Shown here: positions 44,512 through 52,459 of the stretch, in pieces
Position numbering within the stretch: the first letter of the stretch is position 1
Layout: each line of letters begins with the position of its first letter
Source of the DNA: Bacteroidales bacterium
GTDB taxonomy: Bacteria > Bacteroidota > Bacteroidia > Bacteroidales > UBA932
Length of the DNA stretch: 64,000 bases
Assembly (NCBI GenBank): GCA_017477245.1
Contig: JAFUWY010000037.1
Coordinates: forward strand, 96,754-160,753
Reading direction: 5' to 3'
The notes under the pieces: model-generated
Told to the model about the DNA's origin: nothing
What the model saw: the letters and a program-made list of their open reading frames with translations, nothing else
Databases searched by the model: none
Made by a program: the position numbers and the translations under genes

Positions 44512-45591
44512 ATGCAAAACGGAAAAATCATAGTAGGCATCACCCAAGGCGATTCCAACGGCATCGGCTACGAAGTCATCATCAAGGCGCTCGCCGACCC
44601 GCGGATCCTCGAGCAGTTCACCCCGGTCATCTACGGCTCCTCCAAGCTCTTCGGCTTCTACCGCAAGACCATCCCCGAGGTGGAGCAGATGGACACCAAC
44701 GCCATCGCCTCCGCTTCCGAGGCGCACCCCAAGCGCATCAACATCGTGAACTGCCTGCCGGACAGCGCCTACGCCGAGCCCGGCCAGGCCACGGCCGAGT
44801 CGGCCTCGGCGGCCATCAAATCCCTCGAGGCCGCCGTGCGCGAGCTCCGGGAGGGCCTCATCGACGTGCTCGTCACGGGCCCCATCAACAAGAAAGCCAT
44901 GTCCAACGAGGGTTTCGGCTTCCCCGGCCACACCGAATACATCCAGAACGCCTTCGGCGCCCCTGATTCGCTGATGTTCATGGTCAGCCACCGCCTGCGC
45001 CTGGCCGTCGTCACCGGACACATTCCCCTGAAGGACGTCCCCGCGCAGATCACCGAAGATCGCATCCTCAGCAAGCTCCGGCTCATCAACGCCTCCCTCA
45101 AGCAGGACTTCGTCGTGGACCAGCCGCGCATCGCCGTGCTGAGCCTCAACCCGCACAGCGGCGACGGCGGCCTGCTCGGCACCGAGGAGCAGGACATCAT
45201 CATCCCCGCCATCAAGAAGGCCACCGACGAGGGCATCCTCGCCTTCGGTCCCTTCTCCCCGGACGGTTTCTTCGGCCTCAACCACTTCGAGGACTTCGAC
45301 GCCACGCTGGCCATGTACCACGACCAGGGACTTGCCCCGTTCAAGGCCCTTTCCTTCGAGGACGGCGTCAACTTCACGGCCGGTCTGCCCATCATCCGCA
45401 CCTCGCCCGACCACGGCACCGCCTTCGAGATGGCCGGCCGCGACCAGGCCGACCCGCGCTCCATGCGCGCCGCCATCTTCACGGCCATCGACATCTGGCG
45501 CAACCGCCACGAGTGGGAGGATCTCCAGGAGGGCAGGATGTCCGAGAAGTTCCTCGTCCGCGACAAACAGCGCAAACCGCAGATCGCGTAA
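44512..45591 (+). CDS. pdxA: 4-hydroxythreonine-4-phosphate dehydrogenase
   Basis: A 359-residue NAD-dependent oxidoreductase, the step before PdxJ in vitamin B6 synthesis. Motifs are VGITQGDSNGIGYEVIIK, VLVTGPINKKAMSNEGF, FPGHTEYIQNAFG, LNPHSGDGGLLGTEEQD and the metal His in AMYHDQGLAPFKAL, then RTSPDHGTAFEMAG. It is cotranscribed with rnhA, 8 nt apart. A terminator at 45624-45657 follows. Confidence 0.94.
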   Translation: MQNGKIIVGITQGDSNGIGYEVIIKALADPRILEQFTPVIYGSSKLFGFYRKTIPEVEQMDTNAIASASEAHPKRINIVNCLPDSAYAEPGQATAESASAAIKSLEAAVRELREGLIDVLVTGPINKKAMSNEGFGFPGHTEYIQNAFGAPDSLMFMVSHRLRLAVVTGHIPLKDVPAQITEDRILSKLRLINASLKQDFVVDQPRIAVLSLNPHSGDGGLLGTEEQDIIIPAIKKATDEGILAFGPFSPDGFFGLNHFEDFDATLAMYHDQGLAPFKALSFEDGVNFTAGLPIIRTSPDHGTAFEMAGRDQADPRSMRAAIFTAIDIWRNRHEWEDLQEGRMSEKFLVRDKQRKPQIA

Positions 45592-45623
45592 CCAATAAAA
45601 CACTTATAATAAGTTAGTTACAG

Positions 45624-45657
45624 AAATGACCCGCATCGAAATCGATACGGGTCATTT
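45624..45657. terminator. Bidirectional terminator between pdxA and the nuclease fragment
   Basis: AAATGACCCG (45624-45633) pairs with CGGGTCATTT (45648-45657) with a 14-nt loop. It could stop both pdxA (plus strand) and the minus-strand operon ending at 45697. Confidence 0.7.
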
Positions 45658-45696
45658 TGCTGAAATACGGTGCTTCAAGCACTTACAGAAAACGCA

Positions 45697-46434
45697 TCAG
45701 AACGCTGTGGCGGTCTTCTCGATATTGGCAGCCGTGGTCTCTCCCACGATCCCGATCAGGTTCGGGAAGAAATCGATGCCGGTCAGTTCCTCGAGCCGGT
45801 CCACCGAGATCCGGTCACTCTCCGAGAACTTCGTCTGCGAAGTGAAGTGGTCGTAGATATACGCACAGGCCGTATAGGTGCTGCCCTTCTTGCGGAGCAG
45901 GGCCTTGTAGTATTTGGCCGGCACGGTGACGGTCAGGCCGTTGGAACTTGTCGTCTTCGTGCTGCCTTTCACCACGCAGCCGGTCACCACGTAGAACTCG
46001 TCCGAGGCATCCGCCCACGTACGGACCTGCGTCTCCAGCTGGGCCCAAAGGCCGCCGTTGAAGGTCTGGTCCTGCGGGGTTATGTTGGTCATGTAGAAGA
46101 CCGAGTTGTTAATCGCGCGGGAGCCCAGACGGTCTGCGGACGGGATCTGGTGGCCCTTGGAATAGTTGCCGCTGTAGCCGCCGGTCGCAGGTTGTTTCGC
46201 ATCGTCAATGAACGGATCGGGCGCATAGGCGTCCTTGCGGGAGACGTTCGACTCCGCCCATTTGCCATAGAGCGGATAGGCCACCCAAAGGGACACCTGG
46301 TCGGAGGCGCTCCAGTAGAAGGACCAATTCCTTCCACTGGAGACGACCTCGTTCCCATTATCGTCCGGCATATAGTGCGTATAGTAGTTCTTGTCTGTGC
46401 TGGAGACCACGGGGGTCTCCAGCCAGTCATTCAC
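45697..46434 (-). CDS. DNA/RNA non-specific endonuclease domain, without signal peptide
   Basis: A beta-beta-alpha-metal nuclease domain with an intact catalytic core: SGNYSKGHQIPSADR (His general base) and YMTNITPQDQTFNGGLWAQL (metal-binding Asn). The first usable start is GTG at 46434. Upstream the same frame continues for 18 codons as a Gly/Ser linker to the TGA at 46489-46491 that ends the 872-residue protein. Its intact paralogue (56505-57725) has a signal peptide and a BACON-like domain in front. So this copy is either a remnant that lost its exported front half or is made by readthrough of the TGA. A secreted enzyme made without export would be in the wrong compartment. Confidence 0.72.
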   Translation of the reverse strand: MNDWLETPVVSSTDKNYYTHYMPDDNGNEVVSSGRNWSFYWSASDQVSLWVAYPLYGKWAESNVSRKDAYAPDPFIDDAKQPATGGYSGNYSKGHQIPSADRLGSRAINNSVFYMTNITPQDQTFNGGLWAQLETQVRTWADASDEFYVVTGCVVKGSTKTTSSNGLTVTVPAKYYKALLRKKGSTYTACAYIYDHFTSQTKFSESDRISVDRLEELTGIDFFPNLIGIVGETTAANIEKTATAF

Positions 46435-46465
46435 CGTATAGCTGCTTTGCGATGGGTTTTCGCCC

Positions 46466-46481
46466 CCGGAGTCCCCTCCGG
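46466..46481 (-). other. Stem-loop just downstream of the in-frame TGA
   Basis: In the mRNA, CCGGAG and CTCCGG (6 bp) enclose a GGGA tetraloop of GNRA type; it begins 7 nt after the TGA at 46489-46491. It could influence termination at that codon. It also lies in a Gly/Ser linker, so codon bias alone could produce it. Confidence 0.4.
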
Positions 46482-46488
46482 ATTCGCT

Positions 46489-49107
46489 TCATTCAGCTAC
46501 TGTTGTTTTAACAAAGACATTAAAGGTCTGATCTTTAATATTGTTGTTAACAGAAGTATAGCTTCTCCAATCCTGTTTATTATAAACGCCAACATACCTG
46601 GTCTGGGCAGAATTGAGCAGATATCCATCTGACTCATTGATAGTGAATATATTCCCATCACCAGTTCCAACTCTCAAGCCATTATTATTATTAATGCAAT
46701 AGAGCCATTCCTTTTTTTCTGCCCCCACATAAAATACGATTCCACTATTATTTACGCCAGCAACCCACTGCAGCGTAACATCTGGCGAAGCAGATAATTT
46801 GTCCTCAGAAACAGTCACTTCTATTGCTGCTGGAGCAGAGGTTGTACCATTCCCATTTGACATCGCATAATAGGTTTCTCCTTCTTTGACACTAGTCAAA
46901 ACGAATACATCGCCATCAACAAGACTCGATAGAGATTTCTTTACCCATACTGTTGTGGAACCAGCCGCGTTGACCGTAACGGTGCAAGTAGCGGAATTCG
47001 CCATAGTAGCCTCAGTGGCAGCGACATTGACTGTTATAGTAGCCGTACCAGCAGCTACCGCCGTGATGATGCCGTCGGAGACGGATGCAACGGAGGCATC
47101 GCTGGAAGAATATGTGACAGCACCTCCATTGGTCTGTACATTCAATTCAAACGTATCGCCCACAGTCAGTTCCTTTTGCGTTGCAGCCAGCGTGATATCC
47201 GCAGCAGGGATATGACTGACATAATAGGAATAAACTGCCTGAGGGGAATCATTATATACACCACGATAGCCGATAATGGTCAACTGATCGCCGACTTTCA
47301 ATCCTAAATCTTCGAAAGTCCTGGGATTCGTATCCCCATAACTACAAACCTCGGGGAAGACACCATACACATAGACAGAACCAGAATCATCTTTAAGATC
47401 GAGGTTACCGAACACTGAACTGGCAATACTCGTAATAATACCTGTCAACTGATACTGATCTGTCTCGGAGACGTCTTTCGCTAGGAATTCCGCAACTGTC
47501 ACTACAGTAGGGCCTTCACCCGGCTCCACCGGCGTTTCAGCAGCTTTGACGGTGAATTTCACTTCCTTGCTGGCAGCGTTGAAGCCTTCGGCAGCAGCGA
47601 CGGTGAAGGTCGCGGTCACAGGCGTATCTTCAGTGAGGTTGTCGGCCGGGGTGACGATATACTCGCCCGCTTTCTCGCCGGCAGCCACGGTAGCAGCGCC
47701 TTCCGGAGCGACGGTCCAGGAGATCTCGCCGGTAGAATTGGTCGTAACGGTCAGGTTGAACGCCTCGGAGACCGCCTCGGCAGGAGCGCCGGAAACGGTC
47801 AGTTCAGGGTCGACCGGCTCCACGGCCATGCCCGTCACCTGGATATAGATCTTGGCGACAGCGGCGGCGTAGGTTGCCTTGGTGAAGGAAGGAGTCTCGA
47901 TCGTGATCACGGCATCGCCGTTGGCTTTCGGGGTGATCTTGATTGCATCACCGTCCAAGGCCACGGTGGCAACATCCGTATTAGAAGAGGAAACCACCAC
48001 CTGCTTGCCAGCCTCGACCGGGTTGGCATTCACCTCGGAAAGGGTGATCTGGGAGCCGTCCACGCCATTGATGGTCACGCTCACGCTCTTCACGGCATCC
48101 GTATCGAGCACGAGCGGATTCTCAGCGGTATAGGTCTGGCCGTCATCGATGACGTAGGTCACTTCGTTCGCGTCGATCGGGGTCTCGCCTTCTTCACCGA
48201 ACTTCTCATCCACGGTGACATTGAACGTGTAGTCGCCCAGGCCGTAGATATTGCCATAGAGGTTGGTACGGACGTTCTCCTTGACGGCAATGCCCGTAAG
48301 GGAGAGCGGAGCGACCATGTCGGTCTCGTTGAACGTGACGTCGACCGTACCGGCATCCGGCACGAGGATGAAGTTCATGCCCACCCACTTGGCCGGGGTG
48401 GCGCCGCCTTCGGCATACTTGCCGACGGACGCGGCGTCGATGGCAGCCTCCGTGAAGGTGATGGCGTCAGCAGGCTCGCCGGCCTTGCCCGCGAACAGGT
48501 CGAAGGTGGTCGGAGCGCCGGTGATGGTCATCGTGGACACATAATCCGTCGTCTTGTCGGCCGGAACCTTGCTCGCGAAGACATTGAGCTGGGCGAAAGG
48601 ACGCGTCAGCACGACATCCTGGGTCATGTTCTTGCCATCCGGCGTGAACTCCATGGTCTTGTAGAAAGCGTCCAGCTCCGGATCGTTGGCCACGACGGCA
48701 TCGGGATACGCGAAAGAGGCGGTGCCGTTGCCGAAAGTGACGACATACTTGTCCTTCACCTCGGCGAAGAACACGAGCTGGTACTTCACGCCTTTGGAGA
48801 GGGTGAGGGAGACGCTGGCCTTCTTGTTTTCCACAGGAATGGAGCCGTCCACCTTGGACGTGGAAATCAGGTTGCCTTCGGCATCGAAGGCACCGACATA
48901 GAGGACATTGACCTTAGAACCGTCATCCAGCGTCGAATTGACGGGCGTGTCGGCCTTGGTCAGGGCTCCGCCGAGGTTGACGGAGAAGGTCGCGGTGACA
49001 GGCTTGCCGCCCAGGGCGGGATCGGCCACGTTCGCCGGTTCCTTGGCGCAGGACGCCGCGAACAGCAGGGTCGCAAACGCCAGGAGGGAATAAAGTGCTT
49101 TTTTCAT
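46489..49107 (-). CDS. DUF6562 (fimbrillin-like) surface lipoprotein with Ig-like, OB and BIG2 domains
   Basis: An 872-residue lipoprotein: signal MKKALYSLLAFATLLFAASC. The N-terminal DUF6562 region (about 25-300) includes PVTATFSVNLGGALTKAD and KVNVLYVGAFDAEGNLIST. Ig-like repeats fill about 305-525. From about 535 the DNA is visibly AT-rich and encodes an OB-type domain (TVAEFLAKDVSETDQYQLTG), a BIG2-like domain and a last beta domain ending VFVKTTVAE. The AT-rich block is flanked by a 12-nt direct repeat with 10 matches (47488-47499, 46492-46503). The TGA is followed in frame by the nuclease domain. The protein probably forms a surface adhesin or fimbrial subunit. Confidence 0.75.
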   Translation of the reverse strand: MKKALYSLLAFATLLFAASCAKEPANVADPALGGKPVTATFSVNLGGALTKADTPVNSTLDDGSKVNVLYVGAFDAEGNLISTSKVDGSIPVENKKASVSLTLSKGVKYQLVFFAEVKDKYVVTFGNGTASFAYPDAVVANDPELDAFYKTMEFTPDGKNMTQDVVLTRPFAQLNVFASKVPADKTTDYVSTMTITGAPTTFDLFAGKAGEPADAITFTEAAIDAASVGKYAEGGATPAKWVGMNFILVPDAGTVDVTFNETDMVAPLSLTGIAVKENVRTNLYGNIYGLGDYTFNVTVDEKFGEEGETPIDANEVTYVIDDGQTYTAENPLVLDTDAVKSVSVTINGVDGSQITLSEVNANPVEAGKQVVVSSSNTDVATVALDGDAIKITPKANGDAVITIETPSFTKATYAAAVAKIYIQVTGMAVEPVDPELTVSGAPAEAVSEAFNLTVTTNSTGEISWTVAPEGAATVAAGEKAGEYIVTPADNLTEDTPVTATFTVAAAEGFNAASKEVKFTVKAAETPVEPGEGPTVVTVAEFLAKDVSETDQYQLTGIITSIASSVFGNLDLKDDSGSVYVYGVFPEVCSYGDTNPRTFEDLGLKVGDQLTIIGYRGVYNDSPQAVYSYYVSHIPAADITLAATQKELTVGDTFELNVQTNGGAVTYSSSDASVASVSDGIITAVAAGTATITVNVAATEATMANSATCTVTVNAAGSTTVWVKKSLSSLVDGDVFVLTSVKEGETYYAMSNGNGTTSAPAAIEVTVSEDKLSASPDVTLQWVAGVNNSGIVFYVGAEKKEWLYCINNNNGLRVGTGDGNIFTINESDGYLLNSAQTRYVGVYNKQDWRSYTSVNNNIKDQTFNVFVKTTVAE

Positions 49108-49120
49108 AAAAAATGTGATT

Positions 49121-49154
49121 AGGATGATTTATATAATAGGATGATTTATATAAT
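49121..49154. repeat. Two direct 17-bp AT-rich repeats upstream of the DUF6562 gene
   Basis: AGGATGATTTATATAAT occurs at 49121-49137 and again at 49138-49154, end to end, in the 55-bp gap between two operon genes. It could be a protein-binding site or a strand-slippage site; no promoter box is seen. Confidence 0.6.
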
Positions 49155-49162
49155 ACGTGTTA

Positions 49163-50140
49163 TCAAATTGTTATTTCAATTTCAGATTGGAACTGCGGAT
49201 CAATGCCGATCCCGCCGCCCGTGTCCGTGGACGGATCGTCCGGTCCGGGCGGAAGCGGAGCACGCAGGATGATGTCGGTACGGTGGGCGCGGAGCAGGGG
49301 CACATTCCCGTCCCAGACGGCCAGTTCGGCGCCGTCCGCGCCCGTCAGGCGGAAGGACGCAGGCAGCGTCAGTCCGTCCGCGCCCGTCAGCACGTGGTCG
49401 ACACACAGGATGAGGTTGCCCTCGTCGTCGAGTTCCGGCACGGCCGAGAAAGCCGCGCCCTGCCGCGAAGCCGTGGAGCGGTCGCCGAACAGGTCGAATC
49501 CGTCCGGCAGGGCCGCGCCCCAACTGAGGGACGCCTGCAGGGACGAGGCGGACACGGCCTTGGACGACAGCCAGGTCAGCGCATCCGGGATGAACACGCG
49601 AACCTGAGCCACCGGACGGGTCATCTCAACGGTGAGCACGCGCGAGAGCCCCGCGGCCTTCAGTGCCGAAAGATCCAGCATTCCGCCGCCCCGGAAGGCA
49701 TCGCGGGCGTACCTGCCGCCGGCATACCCGTCGGGAAGGGAGATCTCGTTGAAATCCTCCGCTTCCCAATAGGGTTTGCCGGCCGCATCGACATAATCGG
49801 CCCAGGCCAGCACTTTGTAGCGCTCGGGGGCTACGGGAAGTACGAGGGTCGTATCGAGGTCCTCCAGCTCTCCCCGGACAAAGGAGAAACTGTACTCCGG
49901 CGCCACGGTATAATCATATTCCCCGACGTAGCGGAAGAGTTGCACATGGTATCGCGCCTGCGGCCGGGACTCCGCCTTGGCCTTGGTCCGCCCCTCGAGG
50001 GTGCGGTGAAGCGGCAGATCATAGTGGAAACGGAGTTGTACGGCGAAATCCCCATCCCCGGAGGGGAACTGGTGCGGGTCGCAGGAGGCCGCCAGCAGGG
50101 CGGCGCACGCAAGCAGGAAGGATGTCAGTCTCTGTCTCAT
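49163..50140 (-). CDS. DUF6562-like lipoprotein (Mfa2/FimB-type anchor candidate)
   Basis: A 325-residue lipoprotein (signal ending CAALLAASC) with a fimbrillin-like beta-sandwich: FAVQLRFHYDLPLHRTLEGR, PERYKVLAWADYVDAAG and RVLTVEMTRPVAQVRVFIPD, the last resembling the usual conserved core strand of the Mfa2/FimB type. It starts 3 nt after the stop of the DUF3575 gene and precedes the larger DUF6562 gene. By analogy with fimbrial operons it may anchor or terminate the polymer; that is inference. Confidence 0.7.
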   Translation of the reverse strand: MRQRLTSFLLACAALLAASCDPHQFPSGDGDFAVQLRFHYDLPLHRTLEGRTKAKAESRPQARYHVQLFRYVGEYDYTVAPEYSFSFVRGELEDLDTTLVLPVAPERYKVLAWADYVDAAGKPYWEAEDFNEISLPDGYAGGRYARDAFRGGGMLDLSALKAAGLSRVLTVEMTRPVAQVRVFIPDALTWLSSKAVSASSLQASLSWGAALPDGFDLFGDRSTASRQGAAFSAVPELDDEGNLILCVDHVLTGADGLTLPASFRLTGADGAELAVWDGNVPLLRAHRTDIILRAPLPPGPDDPSTDTGGGIGIDPQFQSEIEITI

Positions 50141-50143
50141 AGG

Positions 50144-51382
50144 CTACCTCCTGCTGTAGGGTTTGCGTCCGAGCCTGTAGGTCAGCGACACGCTTGCGTG
50201 GTCGAGGCCCCAGTAATTCCGGACTTCGGAACGGGCGTAGCGTCCGTTCTCGACATTGTAGAACAAATCATAATCGAGGTGGAGGTATCCTCCGCCGAGC
50301 CCGATCTCGAGCCCCCAGCGGTCCTCGCGGTGCGAATCCAGGCGGAAGCGCCAGCCTACGCCCAGGCCGCCGCCATAGGCGGGATGCCGGGCGTCCCGGT
50401 CCTGGACGCGCCACTCGGAACGCGGCAGGGCGAAATTGTACCAGCCAAAGGTGCCGTGGATGTCCATGAACGGGCCATAGTAGCCGTCATGGACCCACAG
50501 GCGTAACTGGGGCTGGGTGGCGAGCAGCCGGTATTTGGTCGTGGGCGAGAACCAGTCCAGCGCGGAATAATAGACCGGCAGGCTAACCGTCACACGGTAG
50601 CCCAGGGCAAGCTCCAGGGCCAGGTTGGCCTCCAGAAGACCCAGTGTGGGCAGGTTGGTCTTGAGCCAGATGCCCGTGCCACTCTCCTCGCTGAAATCCA
50701 GCTCTTCGTCATCGTCGGGCAGGGCCGGGACCGTATTGACCGGACGAGGGGCCGGAGCCGGCTCTTCCGGGCGGACAGCCGGGGTCGGGGCAGGCTCTGC
50801 CTCCACGGGCTCGGGAGCAGGTTCCGGCGCAGCCGTCTCTTCGGCGTATTCCAGAATGGCCAGCGTGGCCCGCATCTGCGGGAAGACCTGCTTCAGCAGG
50901 TAATCCCAACTGCCCCGCAGCCGGGGCGCACGGAGCGCATCGACATCGCGGCTGCGGACGGCCTCCAACACCTCGTCCCGCGCAGGGATCCGGTCATCCG
51001 AACGCACCAGCGCGTCGAACAAGTCCCAGTCGATGCGGTTGAAGTCCATTTCGAAGAGGTTCTCGTCGAAATCCAGGTTGGCATGGAGGTAGTCCGAGAT
51101 GCTCCGGGCACGCTGGTATGCCAGCCGCTCGTTGAGCGCCGGCGAGCCTTCCGGCGAAGAACAGGCGACCACGAGCAGGCGTGTCTGCTGTCCTTCGCGC
51201 AAGGCCTGCTTGGCAGCATTGACGAATTCCAGCAGGCGCCGCCCGTTGCCCTCGAAGAAGGGATCGAGTTCCGACTTACCCTGCGGGAAGTATACCTTGA
51301 CCGAGTCGCGGCGCACCTCCTGTGCGGAAGCGACCAGGGAAACGGCCAGGGCAATGGTAGCAAGTAACGTATGGATCCTCAT
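50144..51382 (-). CDS. DUF3575 outer-membrane protein with OmpA-like N-terminal domain
   Basis: A 412-residue exported protein (signal MRIHTLLATIALAVSLVASA then Q). Residues about 25-160 resemble a circular OmpA/peptidoglycan-associated domain (VYFPQGKSELDPFFEGNGRR, SSPEGSPALNERLAYQRAR). A Pro/Ala/Glu linker (about 185-225) follows. The C-terminal DUF3575 barrel has IWLKTNLPTLGLLEANLALE and GLGVGWRFRLDSHREDRWGL. DUF3575 proteins are commonly encoded beside fimbrillins. Tightly coupled to both neighbours (2 and 3 nt gaps). Confidence 0.8.
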   Translation of the reverse strand: MRIHTLLATIALAVSLVASAQEVRRDSVKVYFPQGKSELDPFFEGNGRRLLEFVNAAKQALREGQQTRLLVVACSSPEGSPALNERLAYQRARSISDYLHANLDFDENLFEMDFNRIDWDLFDALVRSDDRIPARDEVLEAVRSRDVDALRAPRLRGSWDYLLKQVFPQMRATLAILEYAEETAAPEPAPEPVEAEPAPTPAVRPEEPAPAPRPVNTVPALPDDDEELDFSEESGTGIWLKTNLPTLGLLEANLALELALGYRVTVSLPVYYSALDWFSPTTKYRLLATQPQLRLWVHDGYYGPFMDIHGTFGWYNFALPRSEWRVQDRDARHPAYGGGLGVGWRFRLDSHREDRWGLEIGLGGGYLHLDYDLFYNVENGRYARSEVRNYWGLDHASVSLTYRLGRKPYSRR

Positions 51383-51384
51383 GA

Positions 51385-52455
51385 CTATTGCCTTTTTTGT
51401 ACGCCGTCCAGGTCGAGCAGCGTGAACTGCGCGGCTCCGTTGTAAATCGTAAGGATGCCGGTGACATCCACCGGGACGCCGTCGGCCTGGGAAGAATCCG
51501 GATTGCCGAGCACCTCCGGATCGATTTCCGCATCCGCGAACTTGGAATAGCCGCTCGTGCGGATCTGGACAGGGACGTTGCCATAGGAGAAGTACTGGCT
51601 CATGGTGACCGGCGTGGCATTGTCGCGCAGTGCCTGCAGCAGTTCACCCTCCACGGGACGGCCGCCCTGGGTCTTGACGCCTTCGAACTTGCCGGCGTCG
51701 AGATTCTCCAGGAGCTTGGCCTTGGTCATGGCCCAGGTGGTGACGCCATAGGTGCGGTCGCTCAGGAAGACGCGGTTCTCGGAGCTGTCATCAATGTAGA
51801 GAATAGCGAAGATCCGCTTGTAACTATCCGTACTGTAAGATGTAGCGGCACCGTAGGTCATACCCTCGAGCGTGACGAGACGTCCCCAGAGATCGTTCTT
51901 GAAGCCGCCGTCGGACAGGGCCTTGGAAAGCGCGGCTGCCGTGGGTCTGGCGGGCTCGGGGACCTCGGCCACGCGGCCCCGGAAGATATGGGTATCGATC
52001 AGGTACTGGGCATCGATATAAGCCGTGTCATAACCGTCGGCGGACTCATCCTCGATGCCGAGCTGGGGCATGCCGCCATAAGCGCCGACTTTGAGGCCGC
52101 AGCAGTCGATATAGACCCACTGACCCGGCTGGAAATCGCTGTAGAGCGAAGATTTGCCCACCTTGACGCAGATGGCGCCGGTCTCATCTTGGATATAGAG
52201 GTCGCGATAGATATTGCCGCTGCGGTCGCTGGAGATGACCTGACCGCCGATGCAGAGATGGGTGTTGATCTCCACGGCCTTGCCGCCGGCGTCCAGATAC
52301 AGCTGCTTGAGGCCGGCGATGGTGGTATTGACGTCGATCCGGACTTCGGTACGGGGCTCCGGCTCGGGATAGACAAGGGTCCCGACCGGATCCCACTCCT
52401 CGCAGGCGGCGAGCAGCACGCAGGGCAGCAACAGGCTCAAATAGTGCTTTCTCAT
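51385..52455 (-). CDS. DUF5689 surface lipoprotein
   Basis: A 356-residue lipoprotein: signal MRKHYLSLLLPCVLLAAC, so the mature N-terminus is CEEWDP. DUF5689 features are TIAGLKQLYLDAGGKAVEIN, then VISSDRSGNIYRDLYIQDET, then KVGKSSLYSDFQPGQWVYID, an OB-fold-like module. These lipoproteins often sit beside TonB receptors and nucleases in Bacteroidota, so it may bind nucleic acid or its fragments for the receptor encoded 4 nt upstream. No ligand has been proven from this sequence. Confidence 0.78.
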   Translation of the reverse strand: MRKHYLSLLLPCVLLAACEEWDPVGTLVYPEPEPRTEVRIDVNTTIAGLKQLYLDAGGKAVEINTHLCIGGQVISSDRSGNIYRDLYIQDETGAICVKVGKSSLYSDFQPGQWVYIDCCGLKVGAYGGMPQLGIEDESADGYDTAYIDAQYLIDTHIFRGRVAEVPEPARPTAAALSKALSDGGFKNDLWGRLVTLEGMTYGAATSYSTDSYKRIFAILYIDDSSENRVFLSDRTYGVTTWAMTKAKLLENLDAGKFEGVKTQGGRPVEGELLQALRDNATPVTMSQYFSYGNVPVQIRTSGYSKFADAEIDPEVLGNPDSSQADGVPVDVTGILTIYNGAAQFTLLDLDGVQKRQ

Positions 52456-52459
52456 AGGC

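Noticed and set aside
46466-46491. A selenocysteine codon with SECIS-like hairpin
   Set aside because: The hairpin is small and lies in a Gly/Ser linker; a Sec residue there has no catalytic purpose, and no selenium genes are in the window. Readthrough is kept only as a hypothesis.
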